A stretch of DNA of 64,000 nucleotides from Siphonodentalium dalli (lineage: Eukaryota; Mollusca; Scaphopoda; Gadilida; Siphonodentaliidae), in assembly GCA_032622095.1 (NCBI GenBank), contig CP136067.1, positions 48,709,899-48,773,898 on the forward strand, written 5' to 3'. Of this stretch, positions 48,089 through 61,520 are shown in pieces. The notes beneath the pieces are model-generated. The model ran no database searches and was not told the DNA's origin. It saw only the letters and a program-made list of their open reading frames with translations. The translations under genes were made by a program, and so were the position numbers. The stretch's first letter is position 1; the number at the start of each line of letters is the position of its first letter.

Positions 48089-51000
48089 AAGTAAGGGACA
48101 TAATGTTGTTTATTTTGAAAATACGTGAGAAACGATTCGCGATGTAGTATGATAACAAATTGTAACACATCGGGATCGCGTGGCAGAATGTTGCTCACGA
48201 ATACGGTTGCCTATCACAACTCGGGGCGTTAAAATTACACAGATAGTGGGAAGAGCAGCGTCGATGCGCATGACAACGTGTTAGATTTCTTGTTCAGAAG
48301 TGTTTAGTCGCATGTTTGGAAGTGAGATAACAGTTTGTGAGTGAAATTCAGCCCAGGAACTGTCAACTATATTGTTTACAACTTATCAACTATGTTAGCA
48401 ATTTAGTCAGTCGGTGATTTGCTGAAGATGAATAACGATCAATGGGGGATCACGAACCTCACGAAGGCCCACAAAATATACTAACAGTGACACTGCGCTT
48501 TTTTTTTATCTGCTGAATAACATCGGGACCTAACTTTTCTAAATTCTATGAAATGAACAAATCTGTATCGGGCACAATTAGTCCGGACAATGCATGCACC
48601 AATGTTACCACCAATGTGATGAGAATTCAACAATTTTATGCGACCTACTAGCTTCAATATAATACTCTTTATTCCGGCCTCCACGTATTCCGGCTTCCAC
48701 GATGAAGAGCAGTGAGGTTATTGAATTGTATGTTTTTCTATTCACAAATTCGTGGAGAGTGTATATAAACAACAAAAAAACAATTGTAAAAGACAAATCC
48801 AAATGTAAAAGTCAGTTAGCACATATCAGCGCGGAACGGGTGTTGTAACTTAAAAAAAAATAGGTACACATTATTAAGAGATCCGGTTTTGTGTATATGT
48901 AAACATAATTTTAAACATACCATATTGTAGATAGTTGAAAGTATTGAGTGTTTATATATGAATATGCGTTTTCTACTGCAACAAAATGAACTGACAAGTT
49001 AAGACGGGACACCATTTTATTAACTACGCGCACATATCACGTGACTTCAGTTGAGCTTGGCTTACCATATTGTGCAAGTGATTGAATTTCAACCGACAAA
49101 GAGTCACTTCGTACTATGTCCCTAGCCCATAAGCGCGACTGGCGGCATTTTCTCGCCTGATAGTGTGAAAGTCTGACCCCTTTATTAATCACCGGAACCA
49201 ACTTATATGTTTCGTCGTTAACATTATCACTCCATGAGGAGCTTATCACTCCGAGGGGAGCTTTGCGAATATGACAAGATAGAAGAATTCGTTTCGTTTT
49301 TTTTTCAACTCAGGTTTTGCCCCCAAATTATCCTTAGTAATGCTCACTTCCATAACATTCCAGTGATGTTCGGAAGATCAATATACACGTATGTCGATAA
49401 ATGCAACAATGCGGACTTCATATGCCAACGGATGACGTATACAGGCCCTACGTAAGTCACTGAGTTCTATAAATATATATAGGGACACCATTAAACAATA
49501 AAGAGCGTTCATTGACAGTATATTCATGACATGTTTCTAAAGAGCATATTTCTAACTCTTGTGTGGAAACAGTTTCTAATGCTCATGTGAATTTATTTTT
49601 GGAGATATATTTATGCAGTCTGTATGACGACATTTCATCTGATTATATTGATCATACATATATACTACCACATTGCGTAACTATGTATAGGCGTAACCAT
49701 ATAAAGAGCGTTTTAGGTTCAATGTTTAACTGAGTTCAACCCTCCGCACAACAGTGAGGCAAACGCGCTATATTTTCACCACACCGGGAACATAACTCTT
49801 GTGAATTTATTTTTGGAGATATATTTATGCAGTCTGTATGACGACATTTCATCTGATTATATTGATCATACATATATAATACCACATTGCGTAACTATGT
49901 ATAGGCGGAACCATATAAAGAGCGTTTTAGGTTCAATGTTTAACTGAGTTCAACCCTCCGCACAGTAGTGAGGCAAACGCGCTATATTTTTACCACACAG
50001 GGAACATACATAACTGAACGCTCTTTATAGTGTTACATACAGCCGACTAAGAGTATGTTCCAAGAGCTGGAAAACTTCGCAATTGGTCTTATATTTATGT
50101 GGCGCGCGTTGGAGCTTATCACTCCAAGAGGAACTTTGCGAATATGACAAGTTTGAAGAATTCGTTTTGTTTTTCAATTCAGGTTTTGCCCCCGAATTAT
50201 CCTTATTAATGGTAACTTCTATAACATTCCAGTGATGTTCGGAAGATCAATATACACGTAGGTCGATAAATACAACAATCCGGACGACGTAGGCCTTATG
50301 CCAAGGAGTTCTATAAATATATATAGAGGCACCATGAAACAATAAAGAGCGTTCATTGACAGTATATTCATGACATGTTTCTAAAGAGCATATTTCTAAC
50401 TCTTGTGTGGAAACATATTTTTACCACATCGGGAACATACATAACTGAACGCTCTTTATATTGTTACATACAGCCGACTAAGGGTATGTTCTAAGAGCTG
50501 GAAAACTTCGCAATTGGTCTTATATTTATGTGGCGCGTGTTGGAAAGGGACGAAGCACTAGGAATTTAGTTTTTACACAAAAAGTACCTATATATTAGAT
50601 TTATATATAGGTAAGTTACACATTAGTGAAGCAAACGCTCTTTATTTTTTTGCCGTATCATCAATAAACTGGCAAGCAATACAGCTCTTTGTCGACTTTT
50701 TTATTTTCGGAACTGGACAGGGGTGTGCGGAAAAGCGAGAACAATTCCACGGTGATTTAAGTGGCAACCCAAAATGAACAGTGACAGTTTACAATTTAAT
50801 ATGCATCCGTTATAATTCAAACTATGGACAAACCCCCGTTTTATGAGCATATATAAATACACGATTTGATATCCAATAGTACTTACTATATTGACTGTTC
50901 TGATTGCATATTTCTTGGAGTTTTACTATAAAAACAATCAAGTAGAGTGTCTAAAACGATTATCTCGATCCTGACCACGAAGCGAGGAAACCATACATGC

Positions 51001-52044
51001 ATCAATTTAATGGATCTGGTTGAATTATGCCATATAGTTGACGTGAAGGCCACATAAGAACATGAGAATGAGTAATCGTAACTTACCTTGCGCGCCTGTG
51101 TATGAACCGGGAATATAGAACTCTAGGCTACCGAGTACCACTCGTATTAGCTTTCGTTTTGCTGTATATATAGGGTTTCGATTCCTCATAAGGATTTCCC
51201 AAAATGAAGCCGCTTAATGAGATAATGTTGTTTCGGCAATAACAAGGTTTCCTATTTCTGGATCTTTAATAATCCTCTTATGGGAATTTAAATCGTCGGG
51301 TCCTTCGTCAACAGATACCACAAGCATCCCACTTTGACAGTTTGACCAAAAAAAATAATTAAGTATTGCTCACTCTTAATGAAAATTCAACACGAGACAT
51401 AGTCTGGGGCTTGTACTGAAAACGGAACGAACAAGTACATATTATGTTATTAGATGCAAGTGGCAACAGGACTTCCGGTCGTGGAGAAAATCACTCTGGG
51501 CGTGACGAGGTCATGGGTTCGAACTTCGAACATATACTATTAAACTAAAATTATTGTAATGTGGTTGTTACTTTGGAATTACACATTTTGTTACAAAATT
51601 ATAGCATTATAACACGCACGATACAATAACTTCAATCACTTTGTTTTTATAGTATTCAACTGGATTTCTACCAGTGTTTGTCTCTCATTGTTGATATTTA
51701 TTCAACATACATGTATGACGATAACTTCATTAACAACATGCATTCACGAGAAATGATATTCAAGAGATCTTCTGGAAAACTCTTTGCTTATTGTGAAGAA
51801 TGGGAGCGTGAATGTTCCATCTTTTGAGGTCGATGGTATATTTATACCCACTCGATTTGCCTAGTCTATTTTATTTACAATTTGTTGCCTACGCTATTAA
51901 AATTTCGGAGTTCATAGTACTCGCCATCTTCTTCGCGGTTCAAATCACCATGTTTGTAATTTTATAGTATTGGGCCCTGGGATGAGGGAAATCACAATGT
52001 GCCATTGTCTTCGATTGAGTAGTAACATAAGTTTGAGAACAATA
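48089..52044. repeat. F-G spacer
   Basis: Blocks P and Q (48100-49240) are followed by two partial repeats of an 'aaagagcgtt' palindrome region (49490-50330), block S pieces, mini-exon Y at 50887-50925, the GCGCAAG donor stretch near 51090, and SINE-like and hairpin-arm remnants at 51456-51620. Bases 49181 to about 51600 are repeated at 53065-55480. No gene recognised. Confidence 0.5.
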
Positions 52045-52050
52045 TTTATT
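52045..52050 (-). promoter_or_regulatory. Poly(A) signal AATAAA for fragment G
   Basis: Same position after the stop codon as in D. Confidence 0.4.
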
Positions 52051-52442
52051 CACAATGTAGCACGTTATGTGAAACAATATATATTAACAATAATTTAACC
52101 AGCTCTTTATATCATATACATTTTTATAAATAACAAAAACATTATCACAGCTAAGCTTGAAATCAAAACAAAAATCTCAGACACCAAGCAGTTCATATAT
52201 TGCTATACCCAAATTACTTTGGGGGGGGGGGGATGTATTAATAAATATTTAGTCAAGAAAGACGTGTGACCACCGTCAAGTGCGGCTGAACTACGCCACA
52301 ACGCCGTTAAACATGGTTGAACCCCATTTGAACATCGAAAATGTGCGCTGATCAAGTTTTAATCACTTGGTGCACTGGTGTCTGAGAAATAACATAATAA
52401 CAAATAACAACAGAGTAACAACAACTTGATGACGACGAACAG

Positions 52443-52916
52443 CTAGAATCTCAGCGATCTCTTTCTCTGACCGTTGGACCAGGACTTTGACTTGGCTCGG
52501 AAGTGACGTAGCTGAGATGAGTAATCCTGGTGCAGCATAGGTCGATATGACTGCGGGGTGCAGAGCGCCTGGAAAGAGTAATATATAGCAAATAAGTACA
52601 AAATAATACTTTCACAGTTTCACGAATTATATGTAGAAAACGTACTTGTTGAGGTGCTGAAACACCGTTGCATCGACAGTGAACTACATTTGTTGCAATT
52701 ACTCTACACATGTGTGTATCAAACGTGAGCTTATTGGCACAATGTCTTGTCACCATATTTTGAAACGAATTTCGAAAATGTAGTGAAACAAAACGCACCT
52801 GTTTGGATTCGAAGAATTCCTTATATCCGCCATGAAGTATATAGATTTCAGGGTAAAACAGGTTCGGGTAATTCTCTGCGTTCATCTCTCTGTCCTTCTG
52901 TCGCAGGTGCCTGAGC
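52443..52916 (-). pseudogene. cdc25: CDC25 copy G, exons 7-8 only
   Basis: Exon 7 (52799-52916) and exon 8 (52443-52568, TAG) are intact and in frame with the shared splice phases: [15 protein letters not shown], then [10 protein letters not shown] and the basic tail. About 150 bp into intron 6, near 53065, the sequence jumps to a copy of the F-G spacer ('tttattaatcaccgg'). Exons 1-6 are absent. It has no promoter of its own. It is a duplication fragment. Confidence 0.85.
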
Positions 52917-53064
52917 CTAGAAATGAATACATTAAGATATAAACCTTCGCTCACGACATAATCATAGCAATCACATATACATGTAGTTAACTGTATTGCT
53001 ACGTGTATGCTTACATCCGATTACAAAGAACTTAATTAAATAATGCTACAATTTATCCTTTTCA

Positions 53065-55480
53065 TTTATTAATCACCGGAACCAACTTATATGTTTCGTC
53101 GTTAACATTATCACTCCATGAGGAGCTTATCACTCCGAGGGGAGCTTTGCGAATATGACAAGATAGAAGAATTCGTTTCGTTTTTTTTTCAACTCAGGTT
53201 TTGCCCCCAAATTATCCTTAGTAATGCTCACTTCCATAACATTCCAGTGATGTTCGGAAGATCAATATACACGTATGTCGATAAATGCAACAATGCGGAC
53301 TTCATATGCCAACGGATGACGTATACAGGCCCTACGTAAGTCACTGAGTTCTATAAATATATATAGGGACACCATTAAACAATAAAGAGCGTTCATTGAC
53401 AGTATATTCATGACATGTTTCTAAAGAGCATATTTCTAACTCTTGTGTGGAAACAGTTTCTAATGCTCATGTGAATTTATTTTTGGAGATATATTTATGC
53501 AGTCTGTATGACGACATTTCATCTGATTATATTGATCATACATATATACTACCACATTGCGTAACTATGTATAGGCGTAACCATATAAAGAGAGTTTTAG
53601 GTTCAATGTTTAACTGAGTTCAACCCTCCGCACAACAGTGAGGCAAACGCGCTATATTTTCACCACACCGGGAACATAACTCTTGTGAATTTATTTTTGG
53701 AGATATATTTATGCAGTCTGTATGACGACATTTCATCTGATTATATTGATCATACATATATAATACCACATTGCGTAACTATGTATAGGCGGAACCATAT
53801 AAAGAGCGTTTTAGGTTCAATGTTTAACTGAGTTCAACCCTCCGCACAGTAGTGAGGCAAACGCGCTATATTTTTACCACACAGGGAACCTACATAACTG
53901 AACGCTCTTTATAGTGTTACATACAGCCGACTAAGAGTATGTTCCAAGAGCTGGAAAACTTCGCAATTGGTCTTATATTTATGTGGCGCGCGTTGGAGCT
54001 TATCACTCCAAGAGGAACTTTGCGAATATGACAAGTTTGAAGAATTCGTTTTGTTTTTCAATTCAGGTTTTGCCCCCGAATTATCCTTATTAATGGTAAC
54101 TTCTATAACATTCCAGTGATGTTCGGAAGATCAATATACACGTAGGTCGATAAATACAACAATCCAGACGACGTAGGCCTTATGCCAAGGAGTTCTATAA
54201 ATATATATAGAGGCACCATGAAACAATAAAGAGCGTTCATTGACAGTATATTCATGACATGTTTCTAAAGAGCATATTTCTAACTCTTGTGTGGAAACAT
54301 ATTTTTACCACATCGGGAACATACATAACTGAACGCTCTTTATATTGTTACATACAGCCGACTAAGGGTATGTTCTAAGAGCTGGAAAACTTCGCAATTG
54401 GTCTTATATTTATGTGGTGCGTGTTGGAAAGGGACGAAGCACTAGGAATTTAGTTTTTACACAAAAAGTACCTATATATTAGATTTATATATAGGTAAGT
54501 TACACATTAGTGAAGCAAACGCTCTTTATTTTTTTGCCGTATCATCAATAAACTGGCAAGCAATACAGCTCTTTGTCGACTTTTTTATTTTCGGAACTGG
54601 ACAGGGGTGTGCGGAAAAGCGAGAACAATTCCACGGTGATTTAAGTGGCAACCCAAAATGAACAGTGACAGTTTACAATTTAATATGCATCCGTTATAAT
54701 TCAAACTATGGACAAACCCCCGTTTTATGAGCATATATAAATACACGATTTGATATCCAATAGTACTTACTATATTGACTGTTCTGATTGCATATTTCTT
54801 GGAGTTTTACTATAAAAACAATCAAGTAGAGTGTCTAAAACGATTATCTCGATCCTGACCACGAAGCGAGGAAACCATACATGCATCAATTTAATGGATC
54901 TGGTTGAATTATGCCATATAGTTGACGTGAAGGCCACATAAGAACATGAGAATGAGTAATCGTAACTTACCTTGCGCGCCTGTGTATGAACCGGGAATAT
55001 AGAACTCTAGGCTACCGAGTACCACTCGTATTAGCTTTCGTTTTGCTGTATATATAGGGTTTCGATTCCTCATAAGGATTTCCCAAAATGAAGCCGCTTA
55101 ATGAGATAATGTTGTTTCGGCAATAACAAGGTTTCCTATTTCTGGATCTTTAATAATCCTCTTATGGGAATTTAAATCGTCGGGTCCTTCGTCAACAGAT
55201 ACCACAAGCATCCCACTTTGACCAAAAAAAATAATTAAGTATTGCTCACTCTTAATGAAAATTCAACACGAGACATAGTCTGGGGCTTGTACTGAAAACG
55301 GAACGAACAAGTACATATTATGTTATTAGATGCAAGTGGCAACAGGACTTCCGGTCGTGGAGAAAATCACTCTGGGCTAGACGAGGTCATGGGTTCGAAC
55401 TTCGAACATATACTATTAAACTAAAATTATTGTAATGTGGTTGTTACTTTGGAATTACACATTTTATTACAAAATTATAG
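53065..55480. repeat. Direct duplicate of 49181-51600
   Basis: The offset is a constant 3884 bases apart from small changes such as a 12-bp deletion near 55220. Mini-exon Y is at 54771-54809. The left edge fuses to intron 6 of fragment G through a short shared 'ttt'. Confidence 0.85.
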
Positions 55481-55543
55481 CATACACATTTTGTATTACA
55501 AAATTAGTAAATTCCAAAGTAACACTCACGTTACACTAATTTT
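55423..55543. mobile_element. Hairpin MITE in the 3' flank upstream of H
   Basis: Both arms are present (ATTGTAATGTGGTTGTTAC and its imperfect complement). The right arm reads 'cactcacgttacactaat'. Confidence 0.55.
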
Positions 55544-56161
55544 TTTTTATTATGGTAATCAACTGGATTTCTACCAATGAATGTCTCTCACTGTTGATTT
55601 AGATTCAACATACATGACGATAACTTCATTAATAACATGCCTCCACGAGAAATGATATTCAACAGATCTTCTGCATGGGACAGTATTGGGCCCTGGATTG
55701 AGGGAACTCGCAATGTGCCATTCTCGTCGATAGAGTAGTAACAAAAGTTTGACAATAATATTTATTTACAATGTAGCACGTTTTGTGAAACAATATATAT
55801 TAACAATAATTTAGCGATCTCTTTACAGCATATACATTTTATAAATAACAATAACAGTATCACAGCTAAGCTTGAAAACAAAACAAATATCTCACACACC
55901 AAGCAGTTCATATATTGCTACCCAAATGACGTTTTGGGGGGGGGGTGTATTAATAAATAGTTAGTCAAGAAAGACATGTGACTACCCGTCAAGTACGCTG
56001 AACTACGTGACAGTGTCGTTAAACAGGGCTGAACATCATCTGAACGTCGAAAATGTACGCTGATCAAATCTTAAACACTTGGTGCACTGGTGTCTGAGAA
56101 ATAACATGACAACAAATAACAACAAACAACAGAGTAACAACAACTTGATGACGACGAACAG

Positions 56162-56257
56162 CTAGAATCTGAGCGACCTCTTCCTCTGACCGTTGGACCA
56201 GGACTTGGATTTGGCTCGGAAGTGACGTAGCTGAGATGAGTAATCCTGGTGCAGCAT
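56162..56257 (-). pseudogene. cdc25: CDC25 copy H, exon 8 fragment
   Basis: The last 31 codons of exon 8 and its TAG are present ([18 protein letters not shown]). The exon is cut after 'gcagcat', where the tandem-duplicated 3' flank begins again. Confidence 0.85.
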
Positions 56258-56466
56258 TATGGTAATCAACTGGATTTCTACCAATGTATGTCTCTCACTG
56301 TTGATTTAGATTCAACATACATGACGATAACTTCATTAACAACATGCCTCCACGAGAAATTATATTCAACAGATCTTCTGCATGGGACAGTATTGGGGCT
56401 TTGTCGAGGGAACTCGCAATGTGGCATTCTCGTCGATAGAGTAGTAACATAAGTTTGACAACAATA

Positions 56467-56472
56467 TTTATT
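56467..56472 (-). promoter_or_regulatory. Poly(A) signal AATAAA for copy I
   Basis: Conserved signal about 400 nt after the TAG of copy I. Confidence 0.45.
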
Positions 56473-57520
56473 TACAAAGTAGCACGTTTTGTGAAACAAT
56501 ATATATTAACAATAATTTAGCGATCTCTTTACAACATATACATTTTATAAATAACAATAACAGTATCACAGCTAAGCTTGAAAACAAAACAAATATCTCA
56601 CACACTAAGCAGTTCATATATTGCTACCCAAATGACGTTTTTTTTGGGGGGGTTGTATTAATAAATAGTCAAGAAAGACATGTGACTACCCGTCAAGTAC
56701 GCTGAACTACGTCACAATGTCGTTAAACAGGGCTGAACATCATCTGAACGTCGAAAATGTACGCTGATCAAATCTTAAACACTTGGTGCACTGGTGTCTG
56801 AGAAATAACATGACAACAAATAACAAATAACAACAAACAACAGAGTAACAACAACTTGATGATGACGAACAGCTAGAATCTCAGCGACCTCTTCCTCTGA
56901 CCGTTGGACCAGGACTTGGACTTGGCTCGGAAGTGACGTAGCTGAGATGAATAATCCTGGTGCAGCATAGGTCGATATGACTGCGGGGTGCAGAGCGCCT
57001 GGAAAGAGTAATATATAGCAAATAAGTAAAAAATAATATTCACAGTTTCACGAACTATATGTAGAAAAAGTACTTGTTGAGGTGCTGAAACACCGTTGTA
57101 TCGACAGTGGACTACATTTGTTGCAATTACTCTACACATGCGTGTATCAAACGTGAGCTTATTGGCACAATGTCTTGTCACCATATTTTATTAGGTATAT
57201 GTACAGCGTTGAAACGAATTTCGAAAATGTAGCGAAACAAAACGCACCTGTTTGGATTCGAAGAATTCCTTATATCCGCCACGAAGGATATAGATTTCAG
57301 GGTAAAACAGGTTCGGATAATTCTCGGCGTTCATCTCTCTGTCCTTCTGTCGCAGGTGTCTGAGCCTAGAAAAAATACATTCAGATATAAACCTTCGCTC
57401 ACGACATAGCAATCACATATACATGTAGTGAACTGTATTGCTAGTTGTATGCTTACATCCGATTACAAAGAACTCAATTAAATAATGCTCCAATTTCTCC
57501 TTTTAATTTTCATGTTAAAC

Positions 57521-57692
57521 TTAAAGGGGTACTGTATACTAAATCCGGCCATATATGGGACCATCTGCTTTTATATCGAATACACGCATAAAATTAATGA
57601 ATTTGAGCCATGGATTAGTGTAAAATACACGTGTACTCTATGCACGATGCAAACAACATGGTAATTATAATGAAAATGAATTTAGTGTTTTA
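57521..57692. mobile_element. Decayed TTAA MITE in intron 6 of copy I
   Basis: Same decay as in D: left end AGGGGTACTGTATACTAAAT kept, right end cut back. This groups I with D rather than with A-C. Confidence 0.55.
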
Positions 57693-59437
57693 AGGTTTGT
57701 CAATTAGCCTATTCCATTCATATGTTAATACATTAATCAAATACGGTTGACATAAAATTGATACTTACATTTTTGGACCGCGTTCAGATGAGAACTCGCA
57801 GTGAAATATGATAATGGTCCGGTGTTTGAGGGGAGCGTCGCCCAAAAAACCTCTTCTCGATCATCGCCTGCGTGTGGAGATTCTCAGCGTCCTATAAATA
57901 AGAGGTGACTTAGATACAGATCCTAAGACAATACAAACACTACACAATTCAACCGCAAAATCGGCCGATAGGAAAACTGAGCATTATTATAACAAAAATA
58001 TAATTTTGTTCGGGTATTGACGATTGTTAACAATGGGTGGCTGCATTTAGATTCTTGACACACACCACCATTAAGAGTGATACAATAAATCAGAATTGAT
58101 AGTCTGAGCGTGTTACCAATTTAATTATTGGACTCATTATCAGCAAAAACAAAAGATACGGATATACATGTACAAATTTGTAATACATGTATATGTAATT
58201 TCAACATATATATTGATATTTGTTACGTAATAAAATAATGTTGTCAATCAAAATAATGCCAATAAGATAATTTAACTTGACATGATCCTCATTATTTTAC
58301 AAAAGAAATAAATCGATTGCTGTGTCATATTGCCAAATATTAGAGCAGAGGTCATGTCGGTGACACACACGTACCTGGATATGTCCACCTTCGTACTCAT
58401 ATGGGTATCGACAGTCTACGACCACAAACTCGTCGATGCTGTTGCTGAATCGGCCTGACATCAAATCTTCCAACTGTAAACAAAAATTATGAATTTCACT
58501 ATCTATATTTTAAAACTGAAACAACTATACGATGAAACTACGGCAACTGGATATTTTAGCATATTTGGTTTACTCATCCTATAAGAACACTGGACGTCTA
58601 GTGAAGAATTTCGAGACATGACTGTATACACCATTTATCACACATCTTTCCTAACTACTTTATTATCTTCTCCCTTCTATCACACCTCACTCTTACTCAT
58701 CCCTGCACTCGCTTAACTATTCCAACATTTATGAGAGAACAGAGAACTATATTTGAATTTCCGCCTTCTTTACATTGTAGCTGCCTGTATTGAAACTTGG
58801 GGTAACATTTACATAGCAATTATTTTTATAAAAGCCATAGGCTTGTTATCCCGTCATAATTTGAACAGTTTACTTTTCTATCAGTTTGAATTTCAGATAT
58901 AGATGGAAGTCCAGATAGCTGGGCACAAAAGCAACATGGAAACATTCATATGACATGTATGTCACAATCAAATACATGCATGTCTCGATTATCGAATAAA
59001 TACATTAATACGTTGAAATCACTCACTGTTTGTGGGGAGATGTACATGAGGTCCTTGTGTCGATCTGAGATGACACGGAGGGTGTAGCTCGAGGTCCCGT
59101 CACCGATCAGATCAACGTTGGAGGTCATGGAGTTCAGAGCTTCTTTAATTCTCATGTCGTCTTTGTCTGATTTCTCTAACAGATGGCGTTTGGCTGGTGG
59201 TTCGATGACATCACATTTATCGGTGATCTGGCGTTTCAGACAGTTGTCGGAGGATTTTGAACGTCCGAAAAGACATCGAACTGGTCTACGACGGATGGAC
59301 AACTGGAAGCGAAATATTTAGAACAGTGATACATGTATCAAAATATCATATAATTATTTGCTTAGCTGTTTGTATTTAAATACATAAATTATAAGCTTAA
59401 ATGCCACACCTACACTATGGAAATATGGCTTCTTGTC

Positions 59438-60204
59438 TTAGGGTGGATACACACATGCATGTAATCTCTGTAATTATCGTGTATTTGGCGTTTTACACCG
59501 ATAATACAGACAATGTAACATGTGTCCACTGACAACCCAATCATTGCGGACGTGTTGACCGCACTGAGTTCTAGTTCCAATTAAGGAATGTAGAGAAGCC
59601 GCTCTCTTGGACCGAGTCGCCAGGCCACTTAAAATACTTGTTCGTGGGATAACCCAGATGGTGGACGTTCTATTTAAATAATTATTAGTCCTCTCTTGAT
59701 ATTTATAGCAGTGGTGGATCCGGATTTCCCCGACGCAGGGGCTATATATATATGATCCCGAAAGCTACCAGGCGGGATGGCTAACTCTGAGCTATTTAAG
59801 TAAAACATTATATTGTACCTTCTTGCGCAGATTATTCCGACCGATATACAACTAAGTCCCTTAGCGATTTGAAGCTTTCAATACCCCATGCCAAACAAGC
59901 ATCATGGTCGAACATATTCTATATGAAGCCTGTATATGCCAGACGTGTCGCTTCTGGTGTTCGTGCATTAATAAAATGTCACACAGAGTTGACTAATTTC
60001 CGCATCCGTAAGAGAAGACGTGTTTTGGACTGGCCTTAAATGTCCTGATAGCAGACAGTTTGACTTCGCTTATCACTACTCACTTGTCTGGCATGTTAAC
60101 AATGAACGCTCGCAGATATTTAATGTTGTCAATTATTGGTGTGGCCATGTAAAATACATGTATTTTACACACAGAAATTACATGCATGTGTGTATCCACC
60201 CTTA
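59438..60204. mobile_element. Harbinger-like MITE in intron 3 of copy I
   Basis: Element 59441-60201 between TTA duplications; four bases shorter than in E and F, with the 22-bp palindrome at 60148-60169. Confidence 0.66.
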
Positions 60205-61463
60205 GGATGCTGAAATGCTTTCCTAAATTAATGATAAACTGTATTCGTGTATAGGTTTCTTGGTGTTAATTGTCCGGCCATAATTTTAGCCGGTCCTATA
60301 TGGTTTTTGTCAAATCTTATTAACCTATTAATGTGGCGTTCATTGTTTTCTTAATTTTAGAAATAATAATATAACGTACCTCAGACTTAGTAGGTGTTTC
60401 TGATGGGAGAAACGAACTGAAGCTACCCTCATGTTCGCTGATGTGTGCAGTAGTTGGTGTCTGGAAAAAAAATTATATTCATTAATGTGGATATAATTAG
60501 CCATATCAATTAACATTTATGTCAAGGAACTCAATTACTATTTCCTGTGTGGAACATTCTGTGCCTCTTATATTATACATTATAGCATAGAATATTGAAA
60601 GAAAATAATCGAAAATATGCGAATAAAATACATAACATAATGTGAGCATGTAGGTGTCATAATACATACGTTCGTGTTCATTACTGAGGTTGCGTTCGAA
60701 TCTTCGCATAAAACGAACTGACGAACTAACTTGTGATCTATTACTTAATACTGTTCTTAAATAGGTCCTAATAAATCACGTTTGTACGAGTTGGCAATTT
60801 CTCCTGCTCTAATCCTGCTTACCTCTACGTCTATACCGCTATCTTTAGACGACTCGTCGACGTGAAGCTTGAAGTCACAAGGGCTCAACAGCTGGATGAT
60901 ATCCATGGTATCGTCTATGTCGAAAGTGATGTTAGGAATCTGAAAGAAAAATGGTTTCAATTAATTAATATGGCAAAAGAGGACGTATTGACGTCAACTC
61001 GGATATCAACCTACAATCAACTACACTCTCGATAAATATAGGCTATATATTAATAATATAATTAATTTATACTGTGAGAATTTGATCTATTCTGGTAATA
61101 TTCTCCGTTACGTTCATTTATTTGAAATATTTAATAACACGCGGAAATATTCAGGCAACTAAAAATATATTGGGCAATAAATTGTTGCCGCTAAATTCCA
61201 CCACCTCGCTAAAGAATGTCAGACAATGAGCACACGCTACATGCCACTGATAAGATATATTTGATCCAGTTTACGCGGTGGCGATGTGAATGATAAATAT
61301 AAGGGAATACATTATAACTTAAAATATGTGTATCGACAGGTGTATTCCAGTTCGAAATTTTAAATAATAGCATTAGGGCTCTACAAGTACCAGTTTTGAA
61401 ACATTTGAAATGGATTGAGGTACACGGTAAAACTAATAACCACGCGATGACGACGATACTCAC

Positions 61464-61520
61464 AGTGGGGTCAAGACGAGAAGAGCGAATGAATAAAAAG
61501 TCCAAACTTTACTGCTTATA
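61464..61520 (-). promoter_or_regulatory. Promoter and leader exon 1 of copy I
   Basis: TATAAG at 61515-61520, inferred start near 61490, donor at 61464. Exon 1 ends ACT|gtgagt here, one base different from the other copies. Confidence 0.45.

Larger units (their letters stand above)
55551..56960. repeat. Tandem duplication of about 710 bp across the 3' flank
   Basis: The segment starting 'tatggtaatcaactgg' at 55551 recurs at 56258, so 3' flank plus the end of exon 8 appear twice. The first ends as fragment H, the second continues into copy I. Confidence 0.8.
56873..60906 (-). pseudogene. cdc25: CDC25 copy I, full exon set with a frameshift in exon 6
   Basis: Exons are 60823-60939 (ATG at 60906), 60380-60460, 59027-59302, 58375-58473, 57769-57891, 57248-57365 and 56873-56998 (TAG). 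Exon 6 is 123 nt instead of 122: the run at 57844-57849 has six A's where the others have five bases. The frame shifts after KRF and reaches TGA at 57784-57786, within the codons for HCEFSSER, leaving about 215 residues. All splice sites and the other exons look sound. Distinct residues include SKDSG in exon 2, ISDRHKDLMYISP in exon 4 and [10 protein letters not shown] in exon 7. A homopolymer sequencing error would restore an intact gene, so pseudogene status is provisional. Confidence 0.78.

Noticed and set aside
49234-49455. Plus-strand frame of about 73 codons (SLSLRGELCEYDK) seen at 34483, 41875, 49234, 53118 and 62793
   Set aside because: It is shared only because the spacer was duplicated. 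In the A-B and B-C spacers the same DNA is frameshifted, no family motif is visible, and changes do not favour silent positions as far as I can judge.
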